Shown here: piece after piece, positions 1-5,911 of the stretch
Numbering within the stretch: position 1 is the first letter of the stretch
How the letters are laid out: the number at the start of each line of letters is the position of its first letter
Assembly: GCA_910587945.1 (NCBI GenBank)
Contig: CAJUNI010000072.1
Coordinates: 3,252-11,432, forward strand
DNA: 8,181 nucleotides
Direction: 5' to 3'
From: an uncultured Parvibacter sp.
GTDB taxonomy: Bacteria > Actinomycetota > Coriobacteriia > Coriobacteriales > Eggerthellaceae
Translations under genes and position numbers: made by a program
The notes under the pieces: generated by a model
Told to the model about the DNA's origin: nothing
Database searches by the model: none
The model's input: only the letters and a program-made list of their open reading frames with translations

Positions 1-9
1 GGGGAACTC

Positions 10-507
10 ATGACAATGAAAACAAATGCAATGGCCCTCAGTGCCTGTGTGCTGACCTTAGGCCTGGCCGGCTGTGGGGCTTCGTTTGAAGGATCAGGAT
101 CGAAAGATGCAGCCAGTGCGGAGTCGTTGGCGCTGCGCTTGGATGATCCTTGGGCCCAGGAAATGCCGGCACCGGTGGCGGTGAATTCTCAACTCTCGTT
201 AACTGACGGCGTTTACACCGGCTGGGGCAAAGGGATGGAAGGTCCTATCACGGTGACCTTGCTGGTTGATGGCGGTCATATTTCCTGCTTAGAGATTACT
301 CAAGAAGGGGAAAGCCAAAGCCGTGGAGGTTATGAGGCTATCCGCGATGGCAAGTACGCCACCATGATCGAGGCCGTACAAGGCTCGGAAATTGATGCAA
401 TAGCTGGCGCCACCATTACCACCGCAGGAGTGCGTCAGGCCGTTGATGACGCTCTGGCACAGTCTGAAGCTGCGGCACAGACCCAATCTGTGGCCGCTGC
501 GGAATAG
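10..507 (+). CDS. FMN-binding-domain lipoprotein (flavinylated electron carrier)
   Basis: This 165-residue protein has a lipoprotein signal: a short hydrophobic stretch (residues 7-21) ends in the lipobox L19-A20-G21-C22, so it should be exported and lipid-anchored at C22. A Ser/Ala-rich linker follows. Residues 66-149 form an FMN-binding domain of the NqrC/RnfG/urocanate-reductase type. It starts with DGVYTG and ends with D129-x-x-A-G-A-T-x-T137, the signature at which ApbE enzymes link FMN through a phosphoester to the last Thr (T137 here). Family knowledge says such domains shuttle electrons outside the cytoplasm. The gene lies 16 bases before the FAD subunit gene in the same direction, so the two very likely work together. 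GGGG at 1-4 gives a 5-base spacing to ATG 10; ATG at 16 is a possible alternative start. The promoter lies beyond the left edge. The domain call is firm; the exact partner is inferred. Confidence 0.9.
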   Translation: MTMKTNAMALSACVLTLGLAGCGASFEGSGSKDAASAESLALRLDDPWAQEMPAPVAVNSQLSLTDGVYTGWGKGMEGPITVTLLVDGGHISCLEITQEGESQSRGGYEAIRDGKYATMIEAVQGSEIDAIAGATITTAGVRQAVDDALAQSEAAAQTQSVAAAE

Positions 508-509
508 TT

Positions 510-515
510 GGGAGG
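510..515 (+). promoter_or_regulatory. Ribosome binding site fixing the start of the FAD subunit
   Basis: GGGAGG lies 8 bases before ATG 524. It supports that start over the in-frame ATG at 443, which would overlap the upstream gene and put 27 uncharacteristic residues before the Tat signal. Confidence 0.8.
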
Positions 516-523
516 TTCACCCT

Positions 524-2371
524 ATGACTCACGAAGAAAAAGCAACGCAGTCGGGTTTGTCCCGTCGCGACTTCCTTACTGGATCGGCCTTAGCGGCCGC
601 CTCCGCAGCTGCTGTTAGTTTCTTAGGCGCCACCCCGGCTTTCGGGGCGGAAGGTGAACGCATTGGCTCTTGGGCTGCTGATGGAAGCCAAGAGATTGGC
701 GTTCCCGAGAGCAATCAGACCAATGCTTCTGCCTCTGATGGCACCTATCGCGACCATAACGGAGCGGCATTTCCTGCCAACGACGCCAGTCCCATTCCGC
801 CGCGAGCGGTTCCCGCTCAGTGGGACTACGAGTGCGACATCTGTGTCGTGGGTGCCGGTGGTGGTGGCCTGAACGCTGCCGCCCGCGCCGCAGAGTTGGG
901 CGCTCAGACCATCTGCGTGGAGGCTTTAGGCCTTCATGGTGGCAACGCTCAAGAAGCTGGCATGTGTGGCATTCTGGGCGGTATGTCCATGCAGGAATCG
1001 AAGAAATTCGCCTTCCCGTCCTATCCCTTTGACGCCCAGGCGCTCACGGATTGGGCTATGGATGAATACCACTATGCAGCAGATCCGAAGCTGATTTATA
1101 AGATTGCCTCCGAAGGTGGCAAGAGCTTGGACTGGATGGCGGACTGCGGCGTGCAATGGCGTCTTGGTGAGGTGCCTGTCTATGTAGCTCCCAAGAACTC
1201 TACGCTCGACCATCACGTGCTGAAAATGAAGGATGCTACTGATGCTATGTTTGCCTATGGTCAGCGCCAGGGTGTGGATTACAAATTCCAGAGTCCGGCG
1301 GAGGCTTTAGTGCAGGATGACAGCGGCCGCATTGTTGGCGTGGTTATCAATGAGGGATTCTCGGATGAGAAGTACATTCATGCTCGTCAAGCGGTTATTT
1401 TGACAGCCGGCGGCTTCTGCAACAACAAGGCGCTCTTGGATAAATATATTCCCACGGCGGCTATGGGCTGCGCTTCTAGCTATCTCACGGCGGGAGAAAC
1501 GGGCGAGTGTTTCCGCATGGGCCTGGGTGTGGGCGCTGATGTCTCAGGCTTTAACAGCTCAGCATCCTTTGACGGCGGCGTAGACTGGCAGGCGGAAGGG
1601 GGTACCTGGGCACGGTTCCTCTATGACGGCATGACGCAACTTTCCCGCCAACCCTGGTTCACCATTGATCGCTGCGGCAATCGTCTGCGTTATATGGACA
1701 GTCGCGTCGGCGAAGACGGAGCCAATGCCATTTATGCTTTGGGTGATTTGGCTACCATCCAGATGACGCCTCCGGGCCATCGCTCCTACATCATCTTCGA
1801 CTCTCACTACGAAGATTATCTGGCAGGGTTTGCTCAAGAACACTGCCGCAAGCTCTTGACGCCCGATCTGGAGCAGGTGGAGAAAATCCCCGAGCACTAT
1901 CGCGACTGGCATCACGGTGTCCAAGACGCCATTGATGCCGATGTACTCAAGCAGCGCAATAGCTTAGAGGAGCTGGAGGCTGATCTGGGCTTTGCCCCGG
2001 GAGTCATGACCGAGGCCGTGGCCGCTTGGAATGAAACTTGCGCAAAGGGCGAGGATGACTTCATGTATCCGCTTCCCGCAGAGTGGCTCCATCCCATTGT
2101 GGATCCACCGTTCTATGGCTGTCGCATCGGCGGCAACCTCTATGGCACTAAGGCTGGATTGTTGATCAATGACCAAATGCAGGTTATGGGCACTAACGGC
2201 CTGCCAATCCCCGGGCTCTATGCTGGCTGGCATACCGCCGGTGGTGCTTGCGGTGAGAACAGCTACATTGGCGATCCGATCTTAGGCTCGCTCATGGGCG
2301 ATGTGGGGCTTGCATTCTGCGGTGGCTATCTCTGTGGTACCTCGGCCGTAGAAAATGAAGGGGGGCGCTAA
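524..2371 (+). CDS. Tat-exported FAD-dependent reductase, fumarate/urocanate reductase superfamily
   Basis: The 615-residue protein begins with a twin-arginine signal: S13-R-R-D-F-L18, then an Ala-rich hydrophobic stretch and a likely cleavage site near residues 39-42. It should therefore fold with FAD in the cytoplasm before export. Residues 105-133 hold the FAD-binding Rossmann motif (G110-A-G-G-G-G115, acidic E133 at the end of strand 2). The C-terminal part (about 530-610) has the second FAD-contact region of the FAD_binding_2 family, with PIPGLYAG and GG...G near residues 560-577. R394 (motif DSR) aligns by eye with the proton-donating Arg of soluble fumarate reductases. The His and Arg that bind substrate carboxylate in those enzymes appear replaced, by Y540-G541 and S580. 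The substrate is thus unknown: an organic acceptor such as an enoate, steroid-like or aromatic compound. The FMN domain that is fused in Shewanella-type enzymes is supplied here by the upstream gene. Family confidence is high, substrate confidence low. Confidence 0.88.
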   Translation: MTHEEKATQSGLSRRDFLTGSALAAASAAAVSFLGATPAFGAEGERIGSWAADGSQEIGVPESNQTNASASDGTYRDHNGAAFPANDASPIPPRAVPAQWDYECDICVVGAGGGGLNAAARAAELGAQTICVEALGLHGGNAQEAGMCGILGGMSMQESKKFAFPSYPFDAQALTDWAMDEYHYAADPKLIYKIASEGGKSLDWMADCGVQWRLGEVPVYVAPKNSTLDHHVLKMKDATDAMFAYGQRQGVDYKFQSPAEALVQDDSGRIVGVVINEGFSDEKYIHARQAVILTAGGFCNNKALLDKYIPTAAMGCASSYLTAGETGECFRMGLGVGADVSGFNSSASFDGGVDWQAEGGTWARFLYDGMTQLSRQPWFTIDRCGNRLRYMDSRVGEDGANAIYALGDLATIQMTPPGHRSYIIFDSHYEDYLAGFAQEHCRKLLTPDLEQVEKIPEHYRDWHHGVQDAIDADVLKQRNSLEELEADLGFAPGVMTEAVAAWNETCAKGEDDFMYPLPAEWLHPIVDPPFYGCRIGGNLYGTKAGLLINDQMQVMGTNGLPIPGLYAGWHTAGGACGENSYIGDPILGSLMGDVGLAFCGGYLCGTSAVENEGGR

Positions 2372-2374
2372 GTC

Positions 2375-3145
2375 ATGAAAGCAACCATGAAGTCTCTGGC
2401 GAAACCCTATGCCGTACTCTTTGCGTTAGCCCTGGTTATTGCCATTCTTGGACGTATTGGACTGGGTATTGCGGCCTCGACGGGTATCTTAGCGTTTGAT
2501 TACATCTCAGCCTCAGACGTACCGATCTTGGATGTCATCTGCTCCATCTTGACCGGCTCGGCCTTTGTAGGGTTCCTGTTCGCGGCAGGCTTGGCTCTAA
2601 GTCTGTCCACAGCAGGACCGGTCCTCGGAGCTGCTCTGTTTGCTCGGGGTGAAAAAGGTGCTAAGCGTCCGCTGGTAGCATTTCTTTGGGGTTGGGCTAC
2701 GGCCTTGGTGGCAATCATTTGCCTCGTGATTTTGGCTCTGGGCATTTTGTCCGCTGTACAAGTGGGCTCTATGAGCTCGAAGCTGCCGGGTATAGCAGTC
2801 ATTGTACTGGGCGTAATAATCTTTGCGGCGTTCTTGGGCACGTTGTTGGCGGCAGCTCAGATGGTCCTCATCGCCTGTCTTGAGCGGGCGGAGAATGGCA
2901 AGGCCTTGGCGCGCAATTTGATTTTGGCCTGCTTGGGCTGCGGTGCGGTGGTTATGGTATTGACTCTGGGTACCTTTTGGGCTCTGAACCAATCACCTAT
3001 TCCGACCGGTACGCTTCTCGCATGGGTTGCTGCTGATCTCATTGTGAATGTGGCGCTGCTGCTGGGCGCTCATCGGGTGGCGGCTAAACCCGCTGCGACC
3101 TCTTCTGTGGCGGCTTCCGTTGCTCCGGCAGGAAAGACTGCCTAA
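2375..3145 (+). CDS. Six-helix membrane protein, putative membrane partner of the flavin reductase
   Basis: I do not recognise a named family. The 256-residue protein has about six hydrophobic segments (roughly 11-35, 52-76, 98-126, 138-168, 181-204, 210-232), short charged loops (RGEKGAKR at 91-98, ERAENGK at 170-176) and a Pro/Ala-rich tail. The start at ATG 2375 lies 3 bases after the previous stop and is preceded by a GAAGGGGGG ribosome site, so it is probably translationally coupled to the FAD subunit. The only His is H233 at the end of the last helix, so a di-heme cytochrome b anchor is unlikely. All five Cys (56, 116, 168, 186, 189) fall in or at the edge of hydrophobic segments, and C186-L-G-C189 forms a CxxC. 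Context suggests a role in feeding electrons to, or anchoring, the exported flavoproteins. A transporter for the substrate or product is an equally open alternative. Confidence 0.8.
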   Translation: MKATMKSLAKPYAVLFALALVIAILGRIGLGIAASTGILAFDYISASDVPILDVICSILTGSAFVGFLFAAGLALSLSTAGPVLGAALFARGEKGAKRPLVAFLWGWATALVAIICLVILALGILSAVQVGSMSSKLPGIAVIVLGVIIFAAFLGTLLAAAQMVLIACLERAENGKALARNLILACLGCGAVVMVLTLGTFWALNQSPIPTGTLLAWVAADLIVNVALLLGAHRVAAKPAATSSVAASVAPAGKTA

Positions 3146-3198
3146 GTCGCGACCAGTGGTCCATCGGATCCTTCCGGGCGACCCAAGCTAACTCAAAC

Positions 3199-3231
3199 AT
3201 GCGAGTCTGAACCCCAGGCTCGCATTTTTTT
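3199..3231 (+). terminator. Rho-independent terminator of the flavin reductase operon
   Basis: ATGCGAG (3199-3205) pairs with CTCGCAT (3219-3225). The stem can extend inward by a G-T wobble, C-G and T-A to leave a 7-base loop, and a run of seven T follows (3225-3231). It lies 54 bases after the stop of the membrane protein gene. On the opposite strand no T run follows the stem, so it mainly serves the + strand operon. Confidence 0.9.
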
Positions 3232-3279
3232 GCGTCCGAGGCGGGATGCGCAAGGCGTTTCGCAGGGAAGAGCCTCGAG

Positions 3280-3364
3280 GGGAATCAGGTTATTCAGGGT
3301 TGTGATATTGGTTATCTTGGTGCGGTTCTAGGGACAACTTACAAGGGAATCAGATTGTTCAGGG
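3280..3364 (-). repeat. Imperfect direct repeat: duplicated 3' end of the MarR-type gene
   Basis: A 20-base segment at 3345-3364 encodes the last residues of the first regulator. It recurs at 3280-3299, just past that gene's stop, with 18 of 20 bases the same. Read on the minus strand in the matching frame, both copies encode LNNLIPL, and all four base differences over these seven codons are synonymous (AAC/AAT, AAT/AAC, TTG/CTC). No similarity is visible beyond this stretch on either side, and the outer copy has no stop directly after PL. It may be the remnant of a third paralog or of a tail duplication. Confidence 0.5.
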
Positions 3365-4271
3365 CAGCTTGAGTGCGGGCTTCTTTGAGCGCAATAAGGT
3401 CCGCCATAACCACGTGCCCCATCTTCTCGATAGTCTCTTTTTGATCGGCCGTGAGATTGGCCCAAAGATAGGTGCGACCCAACTCATTGACGGTAGTATT
3501 GACCACCATAGCCTGATAGCGGCCCTCATCGGTAAGCTCCAGATACACCGCTTTGCGATCTTCAGGGGAACGAAGTTTGCGAATCCAGCCCCGCTGTTGG
3601 AGGCGATCCACGGAGCGCGTTACGTTGATGGGCGCCATAACCAACTGATCTGCCAAATCGCCAATGCGTACTGGATGATTCAGCTCGGCCGCTCGTTGGA
3701 TAATGCGACAATCAATAAACGAAGCACCGCAAACGTCTTTCAGGGCATCAGCGGTGGTTTGGCGCATGAGTTCAAGGGCGGTGAGGGCTCGGGTGGCAGG
3801 AAACTTTGTCGGACGTCCCGGCTCAAGGGGTGGCTCAATGGAGGAGCCCGCCGCAATAGCGGCCTCTAGGATGGTGCGGTAAACAGGGTTTTCGGTGGGG
3901 AAGGTGGCATAGAGACTCTCTACCAAGGATTTGTTGACGGTGGCCACATGATCGCGCCCCGCATCGGTGACGGCAAGAAAGCGCTGGCGGCCATCGGTGG
4001 CCCCTGCTGTGCGACTAACCAAACCAAGCTCTGTGAGACTATCTAGGGATTGGCTGACGACGTTGGCCTTAAGGCCCAGGCGCTCTCCCAGTTTGCCCTG
4101 GTTGATGGGAACATTGGTCTGGGTGAGCTTGGCTAAGATTCGATAAGCCGTAATGGAAAGCGAGCTGGCGGCTTCAAGCCCTTGTTTCAGGGCGTTATGG
4201 GCCATTTCGAAGGCAACGAAATAACTTGAATCAAGGGAAAAATCAGGAGAGATGTCAGCGCGGCTGTCCAT
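3339..4271 (-). CDS. Double-MarR-domain transcriptional regulator (copy 1)
   Basis: The 310-residue protein is about twice the usual MarR length because it holds two winged-helix domains in tandem. Domain 1 spans about 38-110: ITAYRILAKL, a recognition helix near 67-82, and a wing with D93-G-R95. Domain 2 spans about 183-260: a recognition helix near 211-228 and a wing with E237-D-R-K followed by LELTDEG. Helical segments (12-36, 112-145, 160-180, 262-300) would form the dimer-like core, so a single chain may mimic a MarR dimer. MarR proteins usually repress nearby genes and release DNA on binding a small molecule or on thiol oxidation. C181 and C188 sit just before helix 1 of domain 2 and are conserved in the neighbouring paralog. 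ATG 4271 is chosen because GAAGGA lies 4 bases upstream; a TTG at 4289 would add six residues. The gene converges with the reductase operon, so control of it is plausible but unproven. Confidence 0.87.
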   Translation of the reverse strand: MDSRADISPDFSLDSSYFVAFEMAHNALKQGLEAASSLSITAYRILAKLTQTNVPINQGKLGERLGLKANVVSQSLDSLTELGLVSRTAGATDGRQRFLAVTDAGRDHVATVNKSLVESLYATFPTENPVYRTILEAAIAAGSSIEPPLEPGRPTKFPATRALTALELMRQTTADALKDVCGASFIDCRIIQRAAELNHPVRIGDLADQLVMAPINVTRSVDRLQQRGWIRKLRSPEDRKAVYLELTDEGRYQAMVVNTTVNELGRTYLWANLTADQKETIEKMGHVVMADLIALKEARTQAALNNLIPL

Positions 4272-4275
4272 GGAA

Positions 4276-4281
4276 TCCTTC
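4276..4281 (-). promoter_or_regulatory. Ribosome binding site of MarR-type copy 1
   Basis: On the minus strand GAAGGA precedes ATG 4271 by four bases. It favours this start over the in-frame TTG at 4289, and the resulting N-terminus matches that of the paralog (both reach an LDS-x-Y motif). Confidence 0.6.
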
Positions 4282-4434
4282 AAAAGCAAGGGAGAAATGT
4301 ACTGCGTTTTAGTTTACGCGTTGATAGCGCTGAACAGGGGAGAAGCTTAATCTCAGCCACGACAATTCCATATTGCTTCATCCGGCTGTTCCGCCGTGGT
4401 GGCTCCTGTTTCTTGTCGAAGAATCCCTTGAGGG

Positions 4435-5361
4435 TTAGTGACGGTCTTTGGGTCGCAAGGGTTTGAGGTCTTTGAGCTGCGCGCGATTTTGTGCTTCGGC
4501 GAGCGCTCGTCGATCCGCCATAACCACTTGGCCTAAGGACTCGAGGGCGTGACATTGTTCCGAGGTCAAATTAGACCAAATCCGCTCTTTGCCCAGTTCA
4601 TTGACGGTGTCGCAAATGACCTGGCCTTGTTTTACTCCCTGGGTACTCAAGCGAACGAATACCGCTTTTCGGTCGTAGGGCGATGATAATTTCTGCACCC
4701 AACCGCGATCCACCAGGTGGTCAGATCCACGGGCAACTGTGACCGGAGACATGAATAATTCTCGGGCTAAGATACCCACACGCAGGGGCTCTTTGCGTTC
4801 GAGGAGATACTGTACAATGCGACATTCTGCAAGCGATGCTCCGCAGTTTTCTATAAGAGCTGCCTCAGTTTCTTGGCGAATGAGCTCGACTGCTATTAAG
4901 GCATTGGTAGCCTGGTGGTCAATGGCATCAACTGGTGAAAGAGGAGGCTCAATGCGGGCCGCTGCCTCAATGGAGGCTTCAAGGATGGTCCGATAGGCAA
5001 CATTGTTGGTAGGGAAATTCTGATAGAGGCACTGAGTGAGCGTCTCGTTAATCTCGGCAATATGGGCGAGTCCATCCGCGGTTATTTCCGAATACCGGCG
5101 CCGCCCGTCAATGGGGTCAACGCTGCGGCGGGCAAACTGCTGAGCTACTAACGCGTCAAGAGCCTGGGTAATAACATTGGGTTTAAGGAGAAGAAGTTCA
5201 CCTAATTCCCCTTGGTTAATAGGTTTTTTCGCTTGGGCAAGCTTGGCTAGAACGCGGTATTGCGTAATGGTAAGAGGGCTGGAGAAACTAAGTCCCCGAC
5301 GAAGGGTTTCGTGGGCGAGCTCAAAAGCGGTGAGATAGGCGGAGTCAAGATTGAGCGTCAT
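4435..5361 (-). CDS. Double-MarR-domain transcriptional regulator (copy 2)
   Basis: This 308-residue paralog of the preceding regulator is alike over its whole length, with roughly half the residues identical by eye. Domain 1 (about 29-105) has TITQYRVLAKL, PINQGELGE, a recognition helix near 60-74 and a wing with D85-G-R-R-R. Domain 2 (about 175-250) has C180-R-I-V-Q, a recognition helix near 204-220 and a wing with D230-R-K. The connecting segment shared by both copies contains YRTILEA, IEPPL and a C-x6-C pair (C173, C180 here). It differs by a charged C-terminal tail (RPKDRH). ATG 5361 is preferred because AAAGAGAG lies 9 bases upstream and the N-terminus then aligns with copy 1. A longer frame from TTG 5475 would add 38 residues rich in Pro and Arg with no homology support. 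The 163 bases between the two copies hold no clear terminator, so read-through into copy 1 is possible. The ligand and targets are unknown. Confidence 0.87.
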   Translation of the reverse strand: MTLNLDSAYLTAFELAHETLRRGLSFSSPLTITQYRVLAKLAQAKKPINQGELGELLLLKPNVITQALDALVAQQFARRSVDPIDGRRRYSEITADGLAHIAEINETLTQCLYQNFPTNNVAYRTILEASIEAAARIEPPLSPVDAIDHQATNALIAVELIRQETEAALIENCGASLAECRIVQYLLERKEPLRVGILARELFMSPVTVARGSDHLVDRGWVQKLSSPYDRKAVFVRLSTQGVKQGQVICDTVNELGKERIWSNLTSEQCHALESLGQVVMADRRALAEAQNRAQLKDLKPLRPKDRH

Positions 5362-5370
5362 AGGAGTTCG

Positions 5371-5378
5371 CTCTCTTT
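5371..5378 (-). promoter_or_regulatory. Ribosome binding site of MarR-type copy 2
   Basis: AAAGAGAG on the minus strand lies 9 bases before ATG 5361 and supports that start against upstream in-frame alternatives. Confidence 0.55.
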
Positions 5379-5515
5379 GGGACGCAGAAAAGGCCGCGGG
5401 GGGGGGCGTTGTCAGCGCCGTTTTGGGATACCGAATGAGACTGCGAGCCCTGAGGGGACATGGATGGGGTCTCAAAATTCGATCGGTGGTTCACGGTACT
5501 TCTCCCTGGCGTTAT

Positions 5516-5528
5516 TGACATTGCGTCA
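5516..5528. promoter_or_regulatory. Candidate operator: TGAC-N5-GTCA inverted repeat
   Basis: TGAC and GTCA form a perfect 4-base inverted repeat around ATTGC, about 155 bases upstream of the copy 2 regulator start. It overlaps a TTGACA hexamer (5515-5520) that could be a -35 box on the + strand, though no good -10 follows at 16-18 bases. Dyads of this size suit a MarR dimer but also arise by chance. Confidence 0.25.
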
Positions 5529-5866
5529 GTCTATGCATTTTCATGTAAAGCATTTCGAGAACAAACGAACAGAACGAGGCGCTTCAAAAAAGTTGAATAT
5601 GGCAAAACCTGCGTCAGGAGCAGGACAAACAAATTGTTGCGTAACTAATTATACCCAGATTGCAGAATAAAGTTGTTGGCAGTTTTAACCTTATGAAAGG
5701 CAGAAGATTTTGCCCAGTCCTCGGCGGTTTGAGGAGTACTGCGCAGCTGGCTTAGATAAGGGTGGTAGGCAGGTCGGGGATTTTAATGGGGGTCACGGCT
5801 TTAGAATGCGCAATGGGCAACCTCGCGTCGGGAGTTGAGTCTGCGTCATCCCTTGTAGGTGGCTGG

Positions 5867-5875
5867 TGGTAAGAT
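5867..5875 (+). promoter_or_regulatory. Candidate extended -10 promoter element for galU
   Basis: TGGTAAGAT fits the extended -10 pattern TGn followed by a TATAAT-like hexamer (TAAGAT), 36 bases before the galU start. No good -35 box lies 16-18 bases further up, so this is tentative. Confidence 0.3.
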
Positions 5876-5911
5876 AACCATCGCTATATCCCTAAAAGAG
5901 AAAGGTGCTCT

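Larger units (their letters stand above)
5362..5911. other. 550-base intergenic region between divergent regulator and galU
   Basis: No credible gene is seen here on either strand. The stretch carries a run of nine G (5398-5406), an inverted repeat TGAC-N5-GTCA (5516-5528), and three copies of TGCGTCA (5522-5528, 5610-5616, 5842-5848). An AT-richer segment spans about 5535-5700. The start signals of both flanking genes must lie here. No tRNA-like cloverleaf or riboswitch core was recognised. Confidence 0.6.

Noticed and set aside
443..523. Longer N-terminus for the FAD subunit from ATG 443
   Set aside because: It overlaps the FMN lipoprotein gene, pushes the Tat motif 27 residues inward and lacks a ribosome site, while ATG 524 has GGGAGG at 8 bases.
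4425..4434. Palindrome CCCTTGAGGG next to the stop of copy 2
   Set aside because: The stem is only four pairs with a two-base centre and no T run, so it does not qualify as terminator or operator.
5362..5475. 38-residue N-terminal addition to MarR copy 2 from TTG 5475
   Set aside because: The added part is low-complexity and without a counterpart in copy 1; ATG 5361 has a ribosome site and matches the paralog.
5260..5670. 136-codon + strand open frame across the regulator start
   Set aside because: It is mostly antisense to copy 2, has an unnatural composition and no ribosome site.
5693..5755. 20-codon small frame starting ATGAAAGGC
   Set aside because: No ribosome site precedes it and nothing in the peptide suggests selection.
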